Source of the DNA: Thermoanaerobaculia bacterium
GTDB taxonomy: Bacteria > Acidobacteriota > Thermoanaerobaculia > Multivoradales > J023
NCBI GenBank assembly: GCA_030431255.1
Contig: JAUIJL010000015.1
Coordinates: 124,001 to 188,000 of the forward strand
Direction of reading: 5' to 3'
DNA: 64,000 nucleotides
Shown: positions 17,473 through 25,696 of the stretch, piece after piece
How positions within the stretch are numbered: the first letter of the stretch is position 1
How the letters are laid out: each line of letters opens with the position of its first letter
Notes under the pieces: generated by a model
Told to the model about the DNA's origin: nothing
The model's database searches: none
The model's input: only the letters and a program-made list of their open reading frames with translations
Position numbers and translations under genes: made by a program

Positions 17473-19653
17473 TTGCAGATCGGCATCCGGGAAATCGAGG
17501 AAAAATACGACATCTTGGCCAAGATGGGCGAAGGTGGAATGGGGGCCATCTACAAGGCCCGCCATCGTTTGCTCGACGAGGTGCGGGTGATCAAAACGAT
17601 CAAGCCGCAGCTGCAAGACGACGAGGACCTTCAGGCCAGATTTAAGCGCGAGGCCCAGGTAGCTGCCAAGATGCGCCATCCCCACATCGCGGTCCTTCAC
17701 GATTTCGCCTTCACCGACAACGGCACGGCCTACATTGTGATGCAGCACATCGAGGGCGAGAATCTGCGGGACTTTCATAGGTCCGGCGGGCAGCTTTCGG
17801 TGCCCCAGGTGATCGATATCGGTTGCCAAGCTCTCGACGCGTTGGGTTATTTACACCGCAAGAGCTTCGTGCATCGCGACATCTCCACCGACAATATGAT
17901 GATCGGTTGGGTAGCGGGCCGGCCGCAGGTGACCCTCATCGATCTCGGCCTGGCGAAGAGTCTCGAAGGCTCCCAATGGCGCACCAAGACCGGAATGGTG
18001 GTCGGAAAGGTGCGGTATATCTCCCCGGAGCAGCTCAACGCGGGCACCGAGGGGGTCGTCGTCGACGCCCGCAGTGACTTGTACAGCTTCGGCGTGGTGC
18101 TCTATGAGCTGCTGACCGGTGAGTTCCCGATTACCGGTGTCGACGATATGTCGCTCATCGCGGGTCATCTTTATCGTGCTCCGCGGTCGTTCGAGGAAAC
18201 CGATCCCAACGCCAAGATCTCACCGGCCCTGCGAGCGGTGGTGATGAAAGCGTTGGAGAAGCATCCGGCGCAGCGCTACGAATCCGCCGAAGCCTTCGCC
18301 GAGGCGCTGCATGGCGTCTTGAGTGGAGCCGCTCCGGCGCCTTCTGCAGCACGGGTGGAGCCCGACGAGCAGCCGACCCGAATCTTGGCCCAAGACGATG
18401 TGGACCGGGCGAATCAACCGACCCAGACGGTGGGGGTCCAAGTGTCGGGGCAAGCCGCCCTCGGGGAGGCGCCGTTCACCCGAGCCGCGGTGCCGCAGGC
18501 GGCGGTGCCGACTGCCCAGGCCCAACCCCACAATACCCAACCCGTGGCGGGAGCCGAGCCGACTCGCAAAGATCTCGGCGCCGGGGTTTCCGTGCATTCA
18601 CAGCTGCCGTCCACGGGCACCTCGGCTTCGGTGGATATGTACGCGGAGACGGCTCCGATTAGGTCCGCATCGGTCGGTGCGTCGGCTCCGGGGACGGCAG
18701 CCACGGAGGTCACGGCGCCATTGGCTCCCGTTCGGAGCAAGCCGGTATGGCCGAAATGGTTGGCGGCGGTGGTGGGCGTGTCGGCGGTGCTGGCGTTGGG
18801 CTTCTGGTTTGCCGGTGGCCGAGGCGACATCGCAACAAGCACGGGCGGCGCCGGCTCGGCGGCGAGGGATTCAGCCGCGATGCCGGACATCTACTGGGGT
18901 AATTATTACGCCCTGGTGATCGGCAACAACGATTATCAACAGCTGCCGAAGCTGGAGATGGCGGTCAGCGATGCCGAGGCGGTGGCTCGCGTGCTGGAGC
19001 GCAAATTCGGCTTCGACGTCACCCTGCTGAAGAATGCCGATCGCAGCTCCACGCTCAACGCGCTGTGGGATCTCGGAGATCGATTGACCGCCCGTGACAA
19101 CTTGCTGATTTATTACGCCGGTCATGGGGCGATGGAGAACCTGGCTCCGTGGTGGCAGCCGGTCGACGCGAGCCCTGGGGACACCAGCCAGTGGATCGCC
19201 ACGGAGCATGAGGTGGTGCAGGCTTTTGAGCGGATCTACGTCCGGCACGCGTTGGTGGTCTCGGACTCCTGCTTTGCCGGTGCTACCGCCGACCGCGGCT
19301 TGACCGCCCCTTCCCCTCTCGATGCCCTGCCCGACGAGCGGCCGACGGCCGAGAAGCTCAAGCAGCTGGCGACCCGCCAATCCCGCTTGGTGTTGGCCTC
19401 GGGTGGGTTGTCACCGGTGTTGGACGCAGGCAGTGGACGGCATTCGGTCTTCGCCCAGGCCTTTCTCGACGCTTTGGAGTGTACCGAAAAGCCGACGCCG
19501 GTTTCCGAGCTCTATGAGCAATTGGCACCGGAAGTGCGATCCACCGCTGCCGGTCTAAGCATTGAGCAAGCGCCGGTCCTCGCGCCCTTCACCAGCCTCG
19601 GGGACGAGGGCGGGGAATTCTTCTTCGTGCCCACCTCTTCATTCGCGGGCTAA
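17473..19653 (+). CDS. Ser/Thr protein kinase fused to a caspase-like (C14) protease domain
   Basis: A 726-residue protein. Residues 10-285 form a Hanks kinase: MGEGGMGAIYKA, Lys41, HRDISTDN (134-141) and DLG (157-159) in place of DFG. The linker 290-425 is Pro/Ala/Thr rich. One membrane helix lies at about 428-446. Residues 475-720 match the caspase/metacaspase p20 fold: YYALVIGNNDY, YYAGHGA with His551 and VVSDSCFAG with Cys600, the expected catalytic dyad. With one helix the protease should lie outside the cytoplasm if the kinase is inside. AAGGGGC precedes the TTG start. A lipoprotein hydrolase gene follows after 6 nt. A death- or stress-related role is inference. Confidence 0.88.
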   Translation: MQIGIREIEEKYDILAKMGEGGMGAIYKARHRLLDEVRVIKTIKPQLQDDEDLQARFKREAQVAAKMRHPHIAVLHDFAFTDNGTAYIVMQHIEGENLRDFHRSGGQLSVPQVIDIGCQALDALGYLHRKSFVHRDISTDNMMIGWVAGRPQVTLIDLGLAKSLEGSQWRTKTGMVVGKVRYISPEQLNAGTEGVVVDARSDLYSFGVVLYELLTGEFPITGVDDMSLIAGHLYRAPRSFEETDPNAKISPALRAVVMKALEKHPAQRYESAEAFAEALHGVLSGAAPAPSAARVEPDEQPTRILAQDDVDRANQPTQTVGVQVSGQAALGEAPFTRAAVPQAAVPTAQAQPHNTQPVAGAEPTRKDLGAGVSVHSQLPSTGTSASVDMYAETAPIRSASVGASAPGTAATEVTAPLAPVRSKPVWPKWLAAVVGVSAVLALGFWFAGGRGDIATSTGGAGSAARDSAAMPDIYWGNYYALVIGNNDYQQLPKLEMAVSDAEAVARVLERKFGFDVTLLKNADRSSTLNALWDLGDRLTARDNLLIYYAGHGAMENLAPWWQPVDASPGDTSQWIATEHEVVQAFERIYVRHALVVSDSCFAGATADRGLTAPSPLDALPDERPTAEKLKQLATRQSRLVLASGGLSPVLDAGSGRHSVFAQAFLDALECTEKPTPVSELYEQLAPEVRSTAAGLSIEQAPVLAPFTSLGDEGGEFFFVPTSSFAG

Positions 19654-19659
19654 CAGTCC

Positions 19660-20493
19660 GTGGCAAAGGTCTCGGCCTTCGAGTCTCTCTTCCTTTTCGG
19701 GTTGGTCTTCTGTTCGGTCGTGCTCCAGTTGGGTTGCGCGACCCGTGAAGGGGTTCGTCTGGATCGGCGCGCCGAACGCTCGGGTTTCGAGGTGTCGGTG
19801 GTGAAAGGGGGGGCATTTCCCCTGCGCGTCTATCTCAGTCCTGGGGCGCGAGCGGGTCACGGTCCCTTGCACCTCTATTTGGAAGGCGACGGCCGACCGT
19901 GGATAGGTGGACGCTATATCGCCGCCGATCCCCACGGGCGCAACCCAGTTGCCTTCGAGCTCATGCTCGAGGATTCCGCGCCGTCTGCGTATGTCCAGCG
20001 TCCGTGTTACCACCTGGCTCCCGAGGGACCTTGTGATCCGGAGCTGTGGACCCATGGTCGTTATTCCGAGACGGTCGTGTCGAGTCTCGAAAAAGGTATC
20101 GAGAGGGTTGCCGCGCTCGGCGGATCGAATCGAGGGCTGGTCTTGATCGGCTATAGCGGGGGAGGTGCCCTGGCCCGACTGCTGGCGTCCCGGCTCGAGG
20201 GCGTCCGGGCGCTGGTCACCGTCGCCGCCAATCTCGACATCGAGGCCTGGGCCGACCACCACGGATTCGAGCCGCTTACGAGCTCCTTGAATCCGGTGGG
20301 CGAGCCGCCCTTGCCGGCCGACTTACCACAAGTCCATTGGCTCGGAGGCCGAGACACCAACGTGCCGGCGGAGCTGATGCCTGCCACCCTTCGCGATCAG
20401 CCGGGAGTGCGGGTTGAGGTCATCCCGGACTTCGACCACGTGTGCTGTTGGGTGGACCGATGGCCCGAGCTTCTCGAACAGTCATTGGACTAA
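19660..20493 (+). CDS. Lipoprotein alpha/beta hydrolase
   Basis: A 277-residue protein starting at a GTG. A hydrophobic signal ends in the lipobox LQLGC (Cys near residue 25), so it is likely anchored in a membrane facing the periplasm. The mature domain has an alpha/beta-hydrolase nucleophile elbow, GYSGGGA, near residue 165, with a downstream Asp (GGRDT) and His (DFDHVCC) at suitable spacing for a Ser-Asp-His triad. The substrate may be an ester or lipid. It lies 6 nt after the kinase-caspase gene, so the two are almost certainly cotranscribed. Confidence 0.8.
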   Translation: MAKVSAFESLFLFGLVFCSVVLQLGCATREGVRLDRRAERSGFEVSVVKGGAFPLRVYLSPGARAGHGPLHLYLEGDGRPWIGGRYIAADPHGRNPVAFELMLEDSAPSAYVQRPCYHLAPEGPCDPELWTHGRYSETVVSSLEKGIERVAALGGSNRGLVLIGYSGGGALARLLASRLEGVRALVTVAANLDIEAWADHHGFEPLTSSLNPVGEPPLPADLPQVHWLGGRDTNVPAELMPATLRDQPGVRVEVIPDFDHVCCWVDRWPELLEQSLD

Positions 20494-20601
20494 GTGGGCT
20501 TTCAGGCGGAAGTCTTTTCCCCGAAGGGTAGTACCCATCAGCGCAGGGCGCCGCGCCGGCCCACCCGAGATGCATTTCTGGATGGAACCTAGGCTAGTTG
20601 C

Positions 20602-21246
20602 CTAGGCTCGAGGCTCTGATTTGACGAGGGTCGCTGCCGCGATCAAGTGCATGCGAAATTGGCGGGGCTCACCGAGGTCGAGATCGTCACAGTTGAGCAG
20701 GACCTCGGCTCGATCGACGATGACCTGTCGAATGCGGATCCACCGCTCCGTTCGGCCCCGGGAGCCGTCGTAGGTGATGTGAACCGTCGAGTCTTCGTAC
20801 CAGGCTTGCTCCAGGATTCGGCGTACGCCGGAATCCACCGGCCGGGACGGTACCCCGACAAAAGCCAGGGAGGCGGAGAGTGGAGAGAGCTGCCGAAGCA
20901 CTTCGTTGGGCAACGCGGCCCGCACCTTGTCGATGGCGTCGCCCAAGGTGTCGACGAAGGGAATGACCCGATGGCGTACCAGCCAATCCGCCGTGCTGAC
21001 CAATAGGGCGGCCTCCCGGGCCGTGAAGTTGATGGGCGGCAGCTTGTAGGACGGGTCCAAGGCGTAACCGCCACCGGGTCCGGCATCGGCCAAAAGCGGA
21101 AGATGACCCGCTCGCAGGGCATCTAAATCGCGATAAATCGTGCGGATCGAGACTCCGAATCGCTCCGCCAGCTGTTGTGCGGTAATCCCGGTTCGGCGGG
21201 ATCGCAGGGTTTCGGCAATCGCCAAAAGGCGCTCGGTCCGACTCAC
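20602..21246 (-). CDS. HTH-WYL transcriptional regulator (YafY-like)
   Basis: About 214 residues. The N-terminus is a DeoR-type winged helix (TAQQLAERFGVSIRTIYRDLDAL, residues about 20-42), followed by a WYL-like C-terminal domain (WYEDSTVHITYDGSRG and an arginine-rich strand). Such proteins sense nucleotides or other ligands and repress or activate stress and defence genes. The GTG at 21246 overlaps the preceding gene's stop by 4 nt (GTGA), which fixes the start; further upstream the frame only shadows that gene. It is shorter than the usual 230-320 residues, so the C-terminal part may be reduced. Confidence 0.8.
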   Translation of the reverse strand: MSRTERLLAIAETLRSRRTGITAQQLAERFGVSIRTIYRDLDALRAGHLPLLADAGPGGGYALDPSYKLPPINFTAREAALLVSTADWLVRHRVIPFVDTLGDAIDKVRAALPNEVLRQLSPLSASLAFVGVPSRPVDSGVRRILEQAWYEDSTVHITYDGSRGRTERWIRIRQVIVDRAEVLLNCDDLDLGEPRQFRMHLIAAATLVKSEPRA

Positions 21247-22118
21247 GGCTCGGCGGGTTCCGGCGGAGCGACCTCCCGGGCCGCTTGTTGGAGATCCCCG
21301 GTCAAGTCGGCGGCTCGCATGGCCATATTCTCGATCTCCACCAGCTCTCGATACATCTCGCTGTCCTCGGCGACCGTGTCCATCGCCATTCCGGCACCAC
21401 CGACAATGGCGCTCAGCATGTTGTTGAAATGGTGGGCCGTATGGCGAGTGAAGAGGGCGAGATGCCGGGCTTGGCGAGAAGGGATGGTCACCAACCACCG
21501 CGAAGGCCCCGGGGATTCCAGGCCGTTGCCGCTGCCGTTGTTACTGCCACGGCTCAGGGGGTGGATGGATACTCTACCGTCCATCGGCTCAGAGAAGTCC
21601 GAACGAGCCCAGGATGCCGGCGGGAGGTCGAGCTTTTCGTCGGTCAATGAGCCCAGCTCCTCCGCCTTCGCCAGCAAAGGGCCGAGGAGCCGATTCTCAT
21701 CTTCCGTGCTGATGAAAGTCCCTTGCCAGGCCGGATTGGCGAGCACGCGTTGTCGACCCTCGAAGACCGCCACGGCGTCGTGGATTTCACCGAGGGCTCG
21801 GATCCAGCCGTCGTCGATGCCTTCACACATAGTGGCTCGAGGTGGGGCGTCGGTGCTGAGCCGAACGGGTCCCAGGTCGGAGCCGACGGCTCTTGTTCGG
21901 GCGAGCGCCAGCAGGACCAAGAAACTCGCCCACGGGGCCAGGGGAGAAACCGCAAAGACGCGAGCTCCGAGCCATAGATCGACCGCCGCCGCGAAGACCA
22001 GCAACCATGTCGCCGGCACAGCGGCTCGGTCGATGCGTGAGCGGGTTGGTCCGATGAGAATGAAGGCGCCGGCAGCTCCAAGGAGCGCCGAAACCATCCA
22101 GGAGAGAGAATTTTCCAT
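21243..22118 (-). CDS. Membrane protein with a histidine-kinase dimerisation stump and no ATPase domain
   Basis: A 291-residue protein. Three hydrophobic segments occupy residues 5-80. Residues 100-210 may form a PAS-like region. Residues 225-280 contain RHTAHHFNNMLSAIVGGAG, which resembles the H-box of AH(E/D)FNN histidine kinases, with His229 as the candidate phosphoacceptor but His230 where an acidic residue is usual. The protein ends shortly after, so the HATPase domain is missing. It may be an inactive or partner-dependent sensor. It overlaps the WYL regulator by 4 nt. Confidence 0.65.
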   Translation of the reverse strand: MENSLSWMVSALLGAAGAFILIGPTRSRIDRAAVPATWLLVFAAAVDLWLGARVFAVSPLAPWASFLVLLALARTRAVGSDLGPVRLSTDAPPRATMCEGIDDGWIRALGEIHDAVAVFEGRQRVLANPAWQGTFISTEDENRLLGPLLAKAEELGSLTDEKLDLPPASWARSDFSEPMDGRVSIHPLSRGSNNGSGNGLESPGPSRWLVTIPSRQARHLALFTRHTAHHFNNMLSAIVGGAGMAMDTVAEDSEMYRELVEIENMAMRAADLTGDLQQAAREVAPPEPAEP

Positions 22119-22316
22119 GACACAGGCAAATGAGAGGGCGTAAGAGCACGCCGTGGAGAGAGTCCCATGGCGACGGCCTTAATTTCACGAGGGAAGCCCC
22201 GAAGACATCCTACACCATGGGATCACCGCCGCCGATCTCATGGTGGAAGGACCAGTGGCCCTTGCCGTCTATGTCTGCCTGGACAACAATGACCCTTGAC
22301 CAATGGATCTAACCAG

Positions 22317-23246
22317 ATGGAGAGGCCTGTGGAACATCGCTCTGATTCCGTGAAAATTCCAATGTGGAAATCCGCGTTGCTCTGGGTCGTCGCGATCCTC
22401 ATCATGCTTTCCGCCGTGATCTATCAGCGGCGTACGGGTCCAACCTATCCGATGCGAGGAGAGATTGAGGTCGCGGGTCAATCCCATGCCTATCGTTTGA
22501 TTCGCAGCGAGGAGACCATCCGAGATGCCCGGGTCGCCGTGCCGAATCCCGGAGATGTGGTCTCGGGCACTCTTTTCTTTAAGAGATATAAGACCGACGA
22601 CCCGTTTGCGCCGATCTCCATGCAGTCGGAGACCGGCAAGGAAGGCCGGGACGAAGGGGAGCGCCAGTGGGTGGGTTATTTGCCCGCCCAACCGGCGGCG
22701 GGAAAGCTCGAATACTACTTGGAGCTCCAGATCGACGGCCGTAGCGTTCGGGTGCCGGAGGGCGATGAGCAGGTGATCATTCGGTTCAAGGATCCGGTGC
22801 CTCTGCCGCTTCTGGCTTCCCACGTGCTGTTCATGTTCTTCTCGGTGTTGATCGGCATGCGAACGGGTTTGGCGGCGTTGCTGGCGCCGTCCACCATGCG
22901 ACGTTGGGCGTGGGTCACCCTCTTCGGCCTGACTGTGGGTGGCATGATCCTCGGGCCTTTCGTGCAGAAATACGCTTTCGGTGAGTATTGGACCGGCTTT
23001 CCCTGGGGTTACGACCTCACCGACAACAAGATGCTGATCATGTGGGTGGCTTGGCTCTTGGCTTGTTCGACGGTCGGTACCGCGCCGAAGAAAAAAGAGC
23101 TCGTGGGGCGGATCGTCGTTGGGGTGGCGGCGATCGTCATGACCATCGTTTATATGATCCCCCACTCCATGCGGGGCAGCGAGCTCGACTACTCCAAGCT
23201 GGACCAAGGGGTGCCGGCCACCGAGGCGATCGGTACCGGAGACTGA
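22317..23246 (+). CDS. Conserved membrane protein of unknown function
   Basis: About 309 residues. One helix near 15-35 is followed by a 110-residue non-membrane beta-rich domain with an Asp/Glu-rich stretch, then four or five membrane helices from about 160 to 280, including FPWGYDLTDNKMLIMWVAWLL. No catalytic or transport motif is recognised. The start is uncertain: ATG 22317 is chosen, but no strong ribosome binding site precedes it or the TTG at 22296. It is followed 6 nt later by a DUF2231-like membrane gene, so the two probably work together. Confidence 0.6.
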   Translation: MERPVEHRSDSVKIPMWKSALLWVVAILIMLSAVIYQRRTGPTYPMRGEIEVAGQSHAYRLIRSEETIRDARVAVPNPGDVVSGTLFFKRYKTDDPFAPISMQSETGKEGRDEGERQWVGYLPAQPAAGKLEYYLELQIDGRSVRVPEGDEQVIIRFKDPVPLPLLASHVLFMFFSVLIGMRTGLAALLAPSTMRRWAWVTLFGLTVGGMILGPFVQKYAFGEYWTGFPWGYDLTDNKMLIMWVAWLLACSTVGTAPKKKELVGRIVVGVAAIVMTIVYMIPHSMRGSELDYSKLDQGVPATEAIGTGD

Positions 23247-23251
23247 GGCCG

Positions 23252-23722
23252 GTGTCCGCCGCTCATCTCCACCTGATGGTCGTGCATCTGCCGGTGGTTC
23301 TGTGTCCGCTGGGCATCCTATTTTTGCTCATCGATTCTCTTCGGGGCCACGATCGCTCCATGACCGGTTTCGTGCTTTTGCTGTCTGCCGCCGTGTTGGG
23401 GGTTGTGGCGTATTACTCCGGACCCTCCGCCTACGAGCAGCTCGAGGGCGTGCTGTTGACGGAGAAAGAGTGGGTCGAGCAGCACGCGGTCGCGGGTCGA
23501 GCAGCATTCGTAACGCTGATCCTGGCGGGAGTCTTGGCGCTGCAAGCCGTCTTGCGCGAGCTTCAGGAAGAGCCGGTGTCCAAGGGTTTGAGATGGGCGG
23601 TGGTGGTGATGGCGTTGATCGCCTGCTATTGCTCCGTATGGGCCGCTCATCTGGGCGGCAAGATTCGCCATCCGGAGATGAGAGGATCATCCGGGGTCGT
23701 TTTTCCGAGCTTGGAGAGGTGA
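23252..23722 (+). CDS. DUF2231-like four-helix membrane protein
   Basis: About 156 residues with four predicted membrane helices. It opens with SAAHLHLMVVHLPVVLCPLGILFLL, split here as HLMVVHLPVVLCPLG, the His-containing first helix typical of DUF2231 proteins. The conserved histidines suggest heme or metal contact, but this is unproven. The GTG start has GAGG only 3 nt upstream, so an ATG about 8 codons later is possible. It lies directly behind the other membrane protein gene. Confidence 0.6.
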   Translation: MSAAHLHLMVVHLPVVLCPLGILFLLIDSLRGHDRSMTGFVLLLSAAVLGVVAYYSGPSAYEQLEGVLLTEKEWVEQHAVAGRAAFVTLILAGVLALQAVLRELQEEPVSKGLRWAVVVMALIACYCSVWAAHLGGKIRHPEMRGSSGVVFPSLER

Positions 23723-23862
23723 GGCGCCGAGTAGAGAGGAATTGACAGGTCGGAAGGGCTATACTTCCACCTTGGCGTCGGCACCGAGCGTGCGAGCCCA
23801 AGGGCAGAGAGAAACTTACAACCGGCACCTAGGCATTGAGCTTCTCGGGAACGGAGGGCCTT

Positions 23863-25686
23863 TTGAGACCGGCAGTCTTGATAGTGGATCCGGACGATGA
23901 TCGGCGGCATGCGGTCGCCCAAGGGCTGGCCGAGCACGGCTATGAGGCAATCCCCGCCGGGAGCTCCCAAGAAGGCTTGAAATTCGCCCAGGGGTTGGGG
24001 CCGAGCGTGATCGTGGGCCCGGCGGAGCTGCCCTTTTTTGCCGATGGATCTATTCTCGGTGAGTCCTCCGGGCAGGACGGCTCCACCATGCAGCGCACCC
24101 TGGTGCTGCTGGGGGAGGATTCCGAGGCCCCCGAAGGTCTTGCGGACGATATCTACTATCTCTCCCGATCGGGCGTTTCCCACGGGGAGCTGATCCAGCG
24201 GATACGCTTGCTGTTGGTCGGGCGGGAGGTGGGCATCGAGCCTGATCTCGATCTGCGATATTTGGTCGGCGACCTAGCTCTGACCCCTCTCCTGGACCTT
24301 GTCAGGTCCTTGAGCAAGAGCGAGGTGAGCGGCACGGTGGAGCTGAGAGATGGGCAGATCACGTGTGATCGCGGGCGTCCGGTATACGCAAGCTTCGGCA
24401 AGACGGTGGGCTCCAAGGCATTTTGTCGTGCCGCCCGATTGCAGAGCGCACCGTTTCGGGTGCGTTTGATCCAACCCGGAGGTACGTTGCCGGTGGGACC
24501 TCCGAATTTGGAGGACGATCTCGACACCCTCAGCATCTGGGCTCTCGACGAGTCCCATCTGGAGATTCCCGACTTGCGCAGCCGGGTGCGCTTGGTGGCC
24601 CTTCGCGATATCCCTTCCGGTGAGCTGACACCCCACGAGAAGCTTTTGGCGACGGCCATTCACCGCTGCGACACCTTGGGCGAGGTGCTCGACAGCCTGG
24701 CCGCTACCGACGGTTTGCTGGTCAAAGCCGTGCTCAAGATGGTGGATCGTGGAGCGCTGGTGCTCGAACGGCCGAAAACCCAAGTGCGGATCGTGACCGA
24801 CTCCACCTCCGATCTGCCGCCGTCGATAGCCCGCGAGCACGATATTTTGGTGGTGCCCCTCACCGTGGTCTTCGGCAAGGACGCGCTGCGAGACGGGGTC
24901 GATATCCAAGCCCGAGATTTCTACAAGATGCTGCGAGGAAATGAGCACCATCCGCGCACAGAGCCTCCTTCGGAGGCGGTCTTCTTCGAGCATTTTCACG
25001 ATCTCATCGCTGATCAGGATATCCTCGCGGTCCACATTTCGGCCAAGCTTTCCAAGACCTCCGAGCATGCTCAACAGGCGGCGTTGCGCGGCATTCGCAG
25101 CTTCACGCACTTACCGCCCGAGCGGCACAACTGCGCCCTCGAGGTGGTGGACTCTCGCAGTGTGTCCATGGGAGTGGGCATGCTGGCGCTATTTGCTTCG
25201 CGCATGGCGTTGCGGGGGGAAAAGGTCTTCGCCATCGCCCAGCGACTGCGGGACTATTCCAATAGAACCCATCTATTTTTCGGGGTCGACTCCCTCGATT
25301 ATTTGGTCAAGGGGGGCCGCATCGGCAAAGCCAGGGCCATGGTCGGCAAGCTCTTGGGCATTAAACCGATCCTAGGGGTGGTCGACGGTGAGGTAAACGC
25401 GATCGATCGGGCGCGCGGCGGACGACGGGTCCACCCGAGAATCATCCAATTGATCACGGAACGCATCGACGCGAAGAAGCCGATCGTCGCCTGCGTGGCC
25501 CACGCCGAAGCCCCGGTTTGGGCGGACCGGCTGCGGCGGCTGATCGAAAAGAACTTCAAAGTCCACGAGATCTTCCTCGCCGATATCGGTCCGGTGGTGG
25601 GCACACACGCCGGTCCCGGCTGTGTCGGTACGGTGGTTTTCCAGCCCACCGACGAGGAATGGCAGCTGATCCGTCCGCTCGACTAG
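23863..25686 (+). CDS. Receiver-like + DUF4388 + DegV (fatty-acid-binding) fusion protein
   Basis: About 607 residues in three parts. Residues 1-110 resemble a response-regulator receiver (VLIVDPDDDRRHAVAQGL) but the phospho-Asp region is weak. About 120-290 is a DUF4388/PATAN-type domain (LALTPLLDLVRSLSKSEVSGTVEL). About 310-605 is a DegV domain (VRIVTDSTSDLP, SVSMGVG, LVKGGRIGKA), which in FakB binds a fatty acid for phosphorylation by FakA. TTG 23863 is chosen because GGAGGG lies 5 nt upstream; an in-frame TTG nine codons earlier lacks one. No FakA gene is nearby. Confidence 0.8.
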   Translation: MRPAVLIVDPDDDRRHAVAQGLAEHGYEAIPAGSSQEGLKFAQGLGPSVIVGPAELPFFADGSILGESSGQDGSTMQRTLVLLGEDSEAPEGLADDIYYLSRSGVSHGELIQRIRLLLVGREVGIEPDLDLRYLVGDLALTPLLDLVRSLSKSEVSGTVELRDGQITCDRGRPVYASFGKTVGSKAFCRAARLQSAPFRVRLIQPGGTLPVGPPNLEDDLDTLSIWALDESHLEIPDLRSRVRLVALRDIPSGELTPHEKLLATAIHRCDTLGEVLDSLAATDGLLVKAVLKMVDRGALVLERPKTQVRIVTDSTSDLPPSIAREHDILVVPLTVVFGKDALRDGVDIQARDFYKMLRGNEHHPRTEPPSEAVFFEHFHDLIADQDILAVHISAKLSKTSEHAQQAALRGIRSFTHLPPERHNCALEVVDSRSVSMGVGMLALFASRMALRGEKVFAIAQRLRDYSNRTHLFFGVDSLDYLVKGGRIGKARAMVGKLLGIKPILGVVDGEVNAIDRARGGRRVHPRIIQLITERIDAKKPIVACVAHAEAPVWADRLRRLIEKNFKVHEIFLADIGPVVGTHAGPGCVGTVVFQPTDEEWQLIRPLD

Positions 25687-25696
25687 GCCGGCCGCT

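Noticed and set aside
17605-17900. Loss of the catalytic lysine in HRDISTDN of the kinase-caspase protein
   Set aside because: HRD(V/I)S.(D/H)N forms are common among bacterial Hanks kinases and do not by themselves imply inactivity.
20588-20606. CCTAGGC/GCCTAGG hairpin at the end of the WYL regulator gene
   Set aside because: It overlaps the stop codon and has no T run on either strand, so it was not called a terminator.
23742-23765. TTGACA and TATACT before the DegV fusion gene
   Set aside because: The two boxes are only 12 nt apart, too close for a sigma-70 promoter.
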